From: Legionellaceae bacterium
GTDB taxonomy: Bacteria; Pseudomonadota; Gammaproteobacteria; Legionellales; Legionellaceae
NCBI GenBank assembly: GCA_030696305.1
Contig: JAUYSP010000052.1
Span: 1 to 40,375 of the forward strand
DNA length: 40,375 bases
Direction of reading: 5' to 3'
This document shows positions 33,055 to 40,375 of this stretch, in pieces. The notes below the pieces were generated by a model, which saw nothing but the letters and a program-made list of their open reading frames with translations, searched no databases and was not told the origin of the DNA. Both the position numbers and the translations under genes were made by a program. Position 1 is the first letter of the stretch, and every line of letters starts with the position of its first letter.

Positions 33055-34020
33055 ATGAATGTACTGATTACAGGAGGAGCTGGTTTTATTGGCTCACATT
33101 TAGTTGAATATCATTTAGCTAAACATGATGAAGTCTATGCTATTGATGACTGCAGTACAGGAACTGAATTAAACCTTACCCCGTTCAAAAATAACCCTCA
33201 CTTTCATTTTATTAAAGCAGATATTCTTCTATATCCTGAATTAGAAAAAATAGTTTCTTGGGCTGATCGTATTTATCATATGGCAGCAGTTGTCGGAGTA
33301 TTAAAAGTTATTAATGATTCGGAGCGATTATTAGCTATTAATATAGTCGGCACAGAACGTCTCTTGCGGGCGGCAAAATTATCAAAACGCAAACCCAGAA
33401 TATTGCTTGCATCTTCATCCGAAGTCTATGGAGACGGGCATGGTCACCCATTACAAGAAGACTCTAATTTAATTATTGGCGGGGGGCGAAAAAGTTGTTC
33501 GACATATGTGGTGAGTAAAATTGCCGTAGAATACTTTGGATTGTCCTATTACCAACATTTTGGGTTGCGTATCACAAGCTTACGTATATTTAACACGATT
33601 GGTCCTCGACAATTAGGTGGATATGGTATGGTCGTTCCACGTTTTATTACAGAAGCGATCAATCATCAGCCTATTGTCGTATATGGAACCGGAGAGCAAA
33701 CACGTAGTTTTTGTGATGTCCGAGATGTTACAGTTATGTTTGATAAAATTGCTAATAATGACAAAACCATTGGAGAAATACTTAACGTTGGCCAGGATCA
33801 GGAAATTTCTATTAATGATTTAGCAAAGCTTGTCAAAAAAATTGCTGGGACCACATCGGAAATTCAACATATTCCTTATGATCAAGTGTATGGTAATGGA
33901 TTCGAAGATTTTATGTTTCGCAGGCCAGATACCACTAAATTACAATATTTTATAGAACATCAGTATGAGTGGGATTTAAAAAAATCATTAACCCATTTAA
34001 TAGCGAGACAAACTAAATGA
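33055..34020 (+). CDS. NAD-dependent sugar epimerase/dehydratase (SDR)
   Basis: 321 aa from ATG 33055 (AAAGGA at 6 bases; ATG 33049 abuts it). Extended-SDR features: LITGGAGFIGSHL (NAD binding), IDDCSTGTE, YHMAAVVGV, LLASSSEVYGD, catalytic YVVSK, LRIFNTIGPRQ, and VYGTGEQTRSFCDVRDV. It resembles UDP-glucose 4-epimerase or UDP-xylose synthase-type enzymes; the exact sugar cannot be fixed. First gene of the operon, 7 bases from the YaiO-like gene. Likely prepares a nucleotide sugar for the GT2. Confidence 0.85.
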   Translation: MNVLITGGAGFIGSHLVEYHLAKHDEVYAIDDCSTGTELNLTPFKNNPHFHFIKADILLYPELEKIVSWADRIYHMAAVVGVLKVINDSERLLAINIVGTERLLRAAKLSKRKPRILLASSSEVYGDGHGHPLQEDSNLIIGGGRKSCSTYVVSKIAVEYFGLSYYQHFGLRITSLRIFNTIGPRQLGGYGMVVPRFITEAINHQPIVVYGTGEQTRSFCDVRDVTVMFDKIANNDKTIGEILNVGQDQEISINDLAKLVKKIAGTTSEIQHIPYDQVYGNGFEDFMFRRPDTTKLQYFIEHQYEWDLKKSLTHLIARQTK

Positions 34021-34027
34021 AGGACGT

Positions 34028-35404
34028 ATGTTTCCCATAAATTACCGGCACTTTTTTGTAGCACTTATAGGTTATTTAGTAGCAACCAATATTCACGCTT
34101 TAAAAACATCAGAAGCACTTACTGACTCGCCACAAAATAAACAGGTTTTAACCCAATCTGCATATGATCATTTAAGCCATTTATATCGTTTAGGTGCTCG
34201 TGAAGAAGCTATCGTGAATGCGATTGGCCATTTACAAACAGATCCCCGTGATGTTGATGTGCGTTATTTATTAGGAACCTTTTATTATCAGCAAAAAAAT
34301 TATCTCAAAACACGACAAGAATTGACCCAAGTTTTACAAGAAACACCTTCTTATTCGGATGCAAGTATGGTTTTAATTCACCTGGAAATGGCAGCGGGCC
34401 ACTATCAAAATGCACTGGCCATTGTAAATGCAAGCTTACTATACGACCCTGTCAATCCGACTTTATTAGACGCCAAAACGCATACGCAGGCAGCTATAGA
34501 CTATATCAACCCACCTAGCTTGCTGGGGCACGAGGATCATGTTCTGTATCCTGAAGCTCCAAAAATTAAATCAGCCCAGGTCGTAAAAAAAACAATCATC
34601 TTGCATGCTAAAAACCATGGTGTTCCCAATATAAACCAAAATCAAAAAACAACACCTATCAAAACTAAGAATGAAGAGTATCTTAATGAGTTAGGCACAC
34701 TTCAACAGAATTATTACATTTCAGATGTTAATAGTGTTTGGAACTATTCAACACTTTACTACGGCCGAGAAACTGGCATAGGCAAAATATTTGGAAAAAT
34801 AAATTACGCTGAACGGTTGGGTTATCGTGCAATTCAAGGTGAAATTGAAGCGTATCCAAAGTTAAATAAGTATATCTATTTAGATATAGATTATGCTTTT
34901 GCCCATGAACCTAATTTATTTCCCGATGAAAGTTATGGCCTTGAAGCGTATGTTACTACAAAAAAAGCCTTTGATTTTTCTGTGGGTGCAAAATACAATA
35001 TAATTAGTTTTCTTCATCAGTTCTACATCTTTACAGTTTCTGCATCTAAGCTTCTTGATAATAATCAAAATATCGTCACATTTCGACCTTATTTTTATGC
35101 ACCCTCAAGAGGACCACATTCCACACTTTATACCTTAAACATCCGCCACACGATAACCGACCCGTATTTTTATTTTGGCTGTATTATTGGTGCCGGTACA
35201 AGTCCTGACTTGGCCAATTTAGAGACTGTGGATTTTATTCTGACTCAAAATAAACTTATTAATCCTTATATTAATTTTTCATTGTATAACGATAGGCTAG
35301 CTATTAGATTAAGCGGACTATTTCAAAATCAAGTATTTCCCTCGTTCAATAATCGTGTCCGTAACTGGAGTGGCGGGGCAATGAATTTAGCTTGGAAATT
35401 TTAA
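34028..35404 (+). CDS. TPR + YaiO-type outer-membrane beta-barrel protein
   Basis: 458 aa, ATG 34028 with AAGGA upstream. Signal peptide (residues ~5-24, FFVALIGYLVATNIHA), TPR-like helices (~45-150, e.g. VDVRYLLGTFYYQQKNYLKTR), a Lys/Asn linker, and a C-terminal barrel of alternating strands (~215-458) ending in ...LAWKF; a terminal Phe is the BAM recognition signature. YaiO-family barrels are found beside GT2 synthases. By analogy with TPR-porin exporters (BcsC, PgaA), it probably exports the polymer. Lies between epimerase and HEAT genes. Confidence 0.78.
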   Translation: MFPINYRHFFVALIGYLVATNIHALKTSEALTDSPQNKQVLTQSAYDHLSHLYRLGAREEAIVNAIGHLQTDPRDVDVRYLLGTFYYQQKNYLKTRQELTQVLQETPSYSDASMVLIHLEMAAGHYQNALAIVNASLLYDPVNPTLLDAKTHTQAAIDYINPPSLLGHEDHVLYPEAPKIKSAQVVKKTIILHAKNHGVPNINQNQKTTPIKTKNEEYLNELGTLQQNYYISDVNSVWNYSTLYYGRETGIGKIFGKINYAERLGYRAIQGEIEAYPKLNKYIYLDIDYAFAHEPNLFPDESYGLEAYVTTKKAFDFSVGAKYNIISFLHQFYIFTVSASKLLDNNQNIVTFRPYFYAPSRGPHSTLYTLNIRHTITDPYFYFGCIIGAGTSPDLANLETVDFILTQNKLINPYINFSLYNDRLAIRLSGLFQNQVFPSFNNRVRNWSGGAMNLAWKF

Positions 35405-35441
35405 CAAAGCACCAAAACGCTAATGTGTATAAAGGAATTGT

Positions 35442-36494
35442 ATGCCAAACGTTTTTGACCTCATTAAGTGGATAGCGCTGATTCAATGCGCATTAATTAT
35501 ATTAGTCATATTGTTGGCTTATAGCCTTAAAATATACTCTTATTATAAACAAAAAAATCGTCAAGTGCGCCAAAAAAAAATTAATCAGATATTGATTGAT
35601 TGTGTTGAGCAATCACAGTCATTTAATCTAAACGAAATGAAACAATTCCAACGAGATCCTGTTTTATTGATGAATAGTATTTATTTGTTAGACGCATCAA
35701 CAACGAATCCTCAATGGAAAATATTACGTAAGAAATTAATTGAAGTCGTTATGGTATCCAATGCCAGGATTTATGCGACATCGTCTTCATGGAGTCATCG
35801 TTATCTAGCCTGTCAATTTTTTGAGTTTTATTTGCCAAAAAAAGATGAAAAATTAGTTATATCCCTTATGAAAGATCCCATTCCCGTTGTTTCAATTGCA
35901 GCAGCTCAACTGGCGATTAGACTGCATTCTCAGCACATAATCGACGCAGTTATCGATATTTTTTCTGAAGGACGCCGAATTCAGCAGGCTTTTTACTCGC
36001 AGATCATGTCTAATGCCGATCCTAAGTTAACTATGTTCATTAAAAATCGAATTAATAAAGAAAAAAACCCCTACATAAAAGCGTTTTGCTATCGAACATT
36101 GACGTGCGTTCCGCTTGCCGATCCCATAATTGAAACGATTGATACGGATCTTCAATCTCATAACATTGAACTTAAAATTGCCTCATTAGCTTATTTTGTA
36201 TACGCAAGGCCGGTGCAGGCAGCCGCGTTGTGTATTAATTTTTTAAACGACAATCATTGGCAGGTTCGTGCAAAATCAGCTCAATTTCTGGGCAAATTAG
36301 GGGTTGAATCAGCTGCAGAAGCGTTAGAAAAATGTTTAAGTGATCAACAATGGTGGGTGCGGAATAATGCAGCCGAGGCATTAGCTTTATTAGGAAAAAA
36401 AGGAATAACAATTTTGAAAAGGCAAACACCTCAAGGTAATCTCTCTGCTTATGATGCTGCCAATCAAGTGTTATCTATGATCTTCCCAACATAA
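35442..36494 (+). CDS. membrane-anchored HEAT-repeat protein
   Basis: 350 aa, ATG 35442 with AAAGGA upstream. One N-terminal membrane helix (~residues 8-33, LIKWIALIQCALIILVILLA), then a basic stretch and HEAT-like helical repeats, clearest at ~145-165 and at the C-terminus (WQVRAKSAQFLGKLGVESAA, WWVRNNAAEALALLGKKG). HEAT scaffolds bind proteins; this one likely links the GT2 synthase to the exporter on the cytoplasmic or periplasmic face. It is 10 bases upstream of the GT2 gene. Confidence 0.78.
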   Translation: MPNVFDLIKWIALIQCALIILVILLAYSLKIYSYYKQKNRQVRQKKINQILIDCVEQSQSFNLNEMKQFQRDPVLLMNSIYLLDASTTNPQWKILRKKLIEVVMVSNARIYATSSSWSHRYLACQFFEFYLPKKDEKLVISLMKDPIPVVSIAAAQLAIRLHSQHIIDAVIDIFSEGRRIQQAFYSQIMSNADPKLTMFIKNRINKEKNPYIKAFCYRTLTCVPLADPIIETIDTDLQSHNIELKIASLAYFVYARPVQAAALCINFLNDNHWQVRAKSAQFLGKLGVESAAEALEKCLSDQQWWVRNNAAEALALLGKKGITILKRQTPQGNLSAYDAANQVLSMIFPT

Positions 36495-36504
36495 GAGAAC
36501 CATC

Positions 36505-37896
36505 ATGGAAAAAGCAATTATTGCAATTGGGGTATGTATTTTAATTTATTTTGCTGTGTTGTGGTTAGGCTATCTTATTTTTTTAGTAAGTTCTTTTACA
36601 AATATCATTAAAAAATACCAAGAATCGACCTATAGTGAACATATCATGGCATTTTATAACCATACCATCTTGCCCCCCATCACCATTATTATGCCGGCCT
36701 ATAACGAATCAAAACGCATTATGAATGCGATCACGGCTATTAGAAATTCTGATTATAAAAATATTCATTTAATTGTAGTCAATGATGGTTCCACCGATAA
36801 AACATTACAACTTCTTATCGATGAATTTTCTCTTAAAAAAACCTCATGCTTATCCAACCGTGTGAGAAAAACCGGCAAAGTCATTGCCTATTATACATCA
36901 GATACAATCGCTAACTTTATTGTCATCGACAAGGAGCATAGTCCCTATGCCAATTCAGCTGCTGATTGTATTAATGCTGGATTAAATATTTGTCAGACAC
37001 CATTATTTATAACAATAGATTCGGATACTATTTTAGAAAAAACTGCATTATCACATATGCTGTTCATGTATTTTACACACGCGCATTGTGTAGCAATAGG
37101 TGGTGATATTTATGTGCCTGATGCAACAAAAATCAGTAGTGACGGAAAACTATCACAAACCAATATTCCGCCCAGTTTGTTATTAGGTGTCCAGGTTTGC
37201 GAATATTTGCGATCATTTCTTTACGGTCGAGAAGGTTGGTCCTTTTTAGGTGGCTCGTTATCTTTTCCAGGCGCATTTACTTTATTTGAAACGCAAGCCG
37301 TACAAGACTTTGGCGGATTTGATTCTTCAAATTTTGCTTATGATGCAGAAATTATTATGAATTTGCATCATGAAATGAGACGAAGAAAATATCCTTATTC
37401 TGTTATTTACGCCCCTAGCGCAATCGCCTGGGCAGAATCACCGAATACATTAAAACTATTTTGGATTCAGCGTAATCATTGGCAAAGAGGTTTATTACGT
37501 AGTTTATCTCGTCATAAAAATATGGTTTTTAATCCTAAATATGGTATTACAGGCTTAATTGCGTTTCCCTATTATATTTTATTTGAAATATTTGGGCCTG
37601 TTGTTGAGTCAATCGCCTATATAACGCTTATTTTAACATTCTTTTTTAGTCAAATTTCTCTTTCTTTACTAGCATGGTTAATTTTTTTAGCATGGAGTTA
37701 TATTACTTTTATCACAATGTCTTGTGTTTTACTCAGTACGCTCACCTACAATAAGTACTACACAAAACTCGATATCCTACGCATATTGTCCCTAACTACC
37801 ATTGACATGTTTTTCTTCAGACAGTATCGAGCGTTCTGCGCGCTCCTAGGCACGTTTCATTATTTATTTAATCGCTTACGGGGAAAACCCCAATAG
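36505..37896 (+). CDS. GT2-family membrane glycosyltransferase (processive polysaccharide synthase-like)
   Basis: 463 aa. N-terminal membrane helix (residues ~4-30), a GT-A core with TIIMPAYNES, VVNDGSTDKT (Asp94, Asp98), DxD motif TIDSDT (Asp172, Asp174), FAYDAEI as the catalytic-base region and QRNHWQRG (322-329) at the place of the QxxRW motif, with His for Arg; about three more membrane helices follow (~360-430). The architecture is that of PgaC/cellulose-synthase-type enzymes that polymerise sugar and extrude the chain across the inner membrane. The altered QxxRW leaves processivity unproven. Confidence 0.85.
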   Translation: MEKAIIAIGVCILIYFAVLWLGYLIFLVSSFTNIIKKYQESTYSEHIMAFYNHTILPPITIIMPAYNESKRIMNAITAIRNSDYKNIHLIVVNDGSTDKTLQLLIDEFSLKKTSCLSNRVRKTGKVIAYYTSDTIANFIVIDKEHSPYANSAADCINAGLNICQTPLFITIDSDTILEKTALSHMLFMYFTHAHCVAIGGDIYVPDATKISSDGKLSQTNIPPSLLLGVQVCEYLRSFLYGREGWSFLGGSLSFPGAFTLFETQAVQDFGGFDSSNFAYDAEIIMNLHHEMRRRKYPYSVIYAPSAIAWAESPNTLKLFWIQRNHWQRGLLRSLSRHKNMVFNPKYGITGLIAFPYYILFEIFGPVVESIAYITLILTFFFSQISLSLLAWLIFLAWSYITFITMSCVLLSTLTYNKYYTKLDILRILSLTTIDMFFFRQYRAFCALLGTFHYLFNRLRGKPQ

Positions 37897-37960
37897 ATTT
37901 TTTATTCCATGCTAGACTTAATAAGACAGGACTTGTTCAAATTGTAAAAAAGGACTTCCA

Positions 37961-40228
37961 TTGGCAAAATATCTTATTACAGGTGGCTGCGGTTTTATCG
38001 GCTCTCAGTTAACTTGTAAATTAATTGAAACGGGGCATGATGTTATTGTTATAGACAATTTGTCCAACGGTAAAATCATTCATCCAAAAGCCAAATTTGT
38101 TAAACAAGATATCACTCAGTTTGATGCTATGTATGAGCTATTTGCCAATATTGATGGTTGTTTTCATCTAGCGGCAATCCCAACAGTAAGCATTGAAATT
38201 GAAAATTGGTTTAATACACATGCCATCAATTTAGAAGCTAGCTTAAATGTATTTAAAGCCGCAATTGATGCAGGAAACGTTCCCGTTGTTTATGCCTCTT
38301 CTTGTGGCGTTTATGGTAATGCAACTAATCTCCCCTTAAACGAAGATCAATTAGTTAAACCACTTTGCTCTTATGGCTGTGACAAAATCTCTACCGAATT
38401 AAATGCATATTTTTTGGCACATGAGTATCAACTCCCTAGCATGGGATTACGATTTTTTAATGTGTATGGACCTTATCAACCAGAAAATTCACCTTATTCG
38501 GGAGTAATTACTCGATTTATTACCAATTTATTAGAAGATAAGCCAATAACAATCTTTGGCGATGGTAAGCAAACGCGCGATTTTGTTTTTGTTGAGGATG
38601 TGGTTGATAATTTAATTCACGCAATGAAAATCTTAAAACATGGCGCTCACGTTGTAAATATATGTACGGGGCATAAAACATCAATTAATCGACTCATCAC
38701 GCTTTTAACCCAAAATTTGAATCGTGACTGCACTAAAGAATACCTCCCTGCCAGACCATTTGATGCAAAACATTCCTATGGTAGCTTGGAAAAAATGAAG
38801 AAATACGGGTTTACAGTTAAAAACAATATTGAACAAGGATTAATAAAAACCATCGACTATTTTTTATTATCTAAATCGTTATCAATTCACCCCTTGAGCA
38901 TCGAAAATCAATCATCTGAAACACCTTGGTTAGGCATATATGATGGTTTAACAGGATTTGCCAATCTAGCTCTAGTTCGCGATAAAATTCAAAGTTTCAT
39001 CCAAGCGCCATGTGCTCATCAAATTGCACTACTCATTTTGAATATTGATGATTTTCGTTTAGTTAATGATTTATTGGGCGTGCGTATTGGTGATTTGCTT
39101 TTATGTAGCGTAGTCGAAAAAGTTTCTATAAATTGTCTTGTAAGTGATGTTTTTGCCAGAAAGTGTGGCGATGAATTTATTCTTGTTTTTTTTAATCATT
39201 CTATAGACGATATAGAAAAAATAACCCAAAAAATATTAGAATTATTAAGTATGCCTTTTTTAATTGAAGGACATGAGATTTATATCACGGTAAGCATCGG
39301 GATAAGTTTGTGGCCCGAGGATGCAAAACATGCGGATGAACTTTTAGCATGTGCTAATCTTGCTTTAAATCGTGTTAAAGAGAGTGGTAAAGATAATTAT
39401 CAATACTACAAAAAAGAAATTGCTTCCGAAGTGCGCAGCCCTCAGCAAATAAAACACCATTTGATGCGGGCTCTGCAAAATAACGAACTTGATATCAATT
39501 ACCAGCCACAAATAGAGACGAACAGCCAGCGAATTGTTGGATGCGAGGCATTACTTCGTTGGAACTCCCCACAAATGGGAGTGATTGCGCCAGTTGATTT
39601 TATTCCAATTGCAGAAAAAACAGGTCAAATTATACCCATCGGAGATTGGTTATTACAAAAAGCTTGTTTAGAAGCTGTTGAATGGCAAAAACTCCATAAA
39701 AAAATGTTCCTCTCAATCAATGTTTCTCTGAGTCAATTACGTGATCATCGTGGTTACTCCCAAAACCATTTCATTGATAGCGTTGAACGCGCACTGAATC
39801 ACGCATCTTTAAAACCAGAATTACTCGAATTAGAAATTACCGAAAGCATTTTAATGCAAATGAATGATCAAACATTAGCTCGTATAAAAAAATTGAAAAA
39901 ATTAGGTGTGCATATTGCTTGTGATGATTTTGGGATAGGTTATTCATCCTATAAACGCATGTTACAGTTACCCTTAGATACGATTAAAATCGATCAATCA
40001 TTAATCATGGAGATTTCCAAAAAAAAGATCAATAGTGAAGCAATTATTGGAGGCGTCATTGCATTAGCGCACCAATTAAATATTAAAATTGTCGCAGAAG
40101 GCGTTGAAACAAAAGCACAATTTGATGTATTAAAAAATTTAGGTTGTGACGTGATTCAAGGAAATTACTTTAGTAAGCCAGTCCTACCCGAAGTAATCGC
40201 CAGACTACTTAAACTCCAGAGAGAATAA
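37961..40228 (+). CDS. fusion: NAD-sugar epimerase - GGDEF - EAL
   Basis: 755 aa from TTG 37961, set by AAGGAC five bases upstream. Residues 1-~310: extended SDR close to UDP-GlcNAc 4-epimerases (LITGGCGFIGSQL, HLAAIPTVSIE, YASSCGVYG, catalytic YGCDK, LRFFNVYGPYQP). Residues ~326-485: GGDEF domain (YDGLTGFANLALVRD, NIDDFRLVNDLLG) with the signature as CGDEF (402-406) and no RxxD inhibitory site. Residues ~495-755: EAL domain with all catalytic positions (EALLRW 529, SINVSLSQL, EITESI, DDFGIGYSS, TIKIDQS, VAEGVET, QGNYFSKP). The EAL half should hydrolyse c-di-GMP; the GGDEF half may be active or a GTP sensor. No stop lies between the parts. Last gene of the polysaccharide operon. Confidence 0.88.
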   Translation: MAKYLITGGCGFIGSQLTCKLIETGHDVIVIDNLSNGKIIHPKAKFVKQDITQFDAMYELFANIDGCFHLAAIPTVSIEIENWFNTHAINLEASLNVFKAAIDAGNVPVVYASSCGVYGNATNLPLNEDQLVKPLCSYGCDKISTELNAYFLAHEYQLPSMGLRFFNVYGPYQPENSPYSGVITRFITNLLEDKPITIFGDGKQTRDFVFVEDVVDNLIHAMKILKHGAHVVNICTGHKTSINRLITLLTQNLNRDCTKEYLPARPFDAKHSYGSLEKMKKYGFTVKNNIEQGLIKTIDYFLLSKSLSIHPLSIENQSSETPWLGIYDGLTGFANLALVRDKIQSFIQAPCAHQIALLILNIDDFRLVNDLLGVRIGDLLLCSVVEKVSINCLVSDVFARKCGDEFILVFFNHSIDDIEKITQKILELLSMPFLIEGHEIYITVSIGISLWPEDAKHADELLACANLALNRVKESGKDNYQYYKKEIASEVRSPQQIKHHLMRALQNNELDINYQPQIETNSQRIVGCEALLRWNSPQMGVIAPVDFIPIAEKTGQIIPIGDWLLQKACLEAVEWQKLHKKMFLSINVSLSQLRDHRGYSQNHFIDSVERALNHASLKPELLELEITESILMQMNDQTLARIKKLKKLGVHIACDDFGIGYSSYKRMLQLPLDTIKIDQSLIMEISKKKINSEAIIGGVIALAHQLNIKIVAEGVETKAQFDVLKNLGCDVIQGNYFSKPVLPEVIARLLKLQRE

Positions 40229-40236
40229 TGAAAGTA

Positions 40237-40375
40237 TGAAATGACCCCCATTGTCTAGACCACGATCTTTAAAATATTTCGGAGCCTTTAGCCCTTTAAA
40301 AAATAATAAAAAATCCTGCTATTGAGCTTGTGGGTATGTGGTCGCGAAGCTACCGAGTGTGGTCAAGTTGTGGTC
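40237..40375 (-). mobile_element. second copy of the IS3 element, cut by the window end
   Basis: 139 bases starting TGAAATGACCCC are identical to 21596-21734, in the same orientation. The copy begins 8 bases after the stop of the epimerase-GGDEF-EAL gene. The remainder lies outside the window. Confidence 0.95.

Noticed and set aside
21596-40375. Composite transposon carrying the polysaccharide locus
   Set aside because: Only the first 139 bases of the second copy are visible, and the interval includes ssb and other chromosomal genes. Direct repeats alone do not prove joint transposition.
1-40375. CRISPR arrays, tRNA or rRNA genes, phage structural genes
   Set aside because: No regularly spaced repeats, no cloverleaf-like sequence noticed and no phage proteins among the ORFs on either strand.

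Overview
This is an AT-rich chromosomal window from a gammaproteobacterium. It looks like a host-associated or intracellular Legionellales/Coxiellaceae-type organism. The grounds are a eukaryote-like mitochondrial-carrier (SLC25) protein, several unrecognised hydrophilic effector-sized proteins, IS-driven gene decay and Gram-negative envelope genes (YaiO-type outer-membrane barrel, ssb with the DDDIPF tail). The assignment is an inference; no rRNA, tRNA or species marker is present.

Bases 1-8126 hold a decayed GlcG/HbpS fragment, an enterochelin-esterase-like hydrolase, two small orphan ORFs, an MsbA-like ABC exporter, and a plus-strand run of hemerythrin-like protein, GNAT and alpha/beta hydrolase facing an APH-fold kinase. 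An IS256-family element (8151-9542, 8-bp target duplication aagatacc) sits 16 bp upstream of that kinase. Bases 9827-10966 are one minus-strand frame broken by two in-frame stops. A likely TetR/CPBP/MATE unit follows (11058-14024) with a palindromic operator-like site. Bases 14100-15000 are a junk zone with a long palindrome and a 5'-truncated DUF2442 gene. Then come an M23-like protein, an alpha/beta hydrolase, a second APH-fold kinase, a coupled GNAT/HAD pair and an ABC-F ATPase.

An IS3-family element (21596-23000, with a textbook A6G frameshift site) splits a small gene that can be rejoined in frame. After it lie a site-2-type protease, ssb with a terminator, and the mitochondrial-carrier homologue. 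The minus strand then carries a duplicated two-gene cassette (A1-B1-A2-B2), a secreted DUF333-like protein, a 492-aa orphan protein, and a fused AroD-AroE whose dehydratase half lacks key residues.

The last 9 kb form an exopolysaccharide-like locus. A TviB/WbpO-like nucleotide-sugar dehydrogenase diverges from an operon of NAD-epimerase, YaiO-like outer-membrane barrel with TPRs, HEAT-repeat membrane protein, GT2 polysaccharide synthase-like protein and a 755-aa epimerase-GGDEF-EAL fusion. My reading is that dehydrogenase and epimerases make UDP-uronic-acid precursors, the GT2 polymerises and translocates, YaiO exports, and the fusion ties precursor supply to c-di-GMP. The window ends inside a second, identical copy of the IS3 element.
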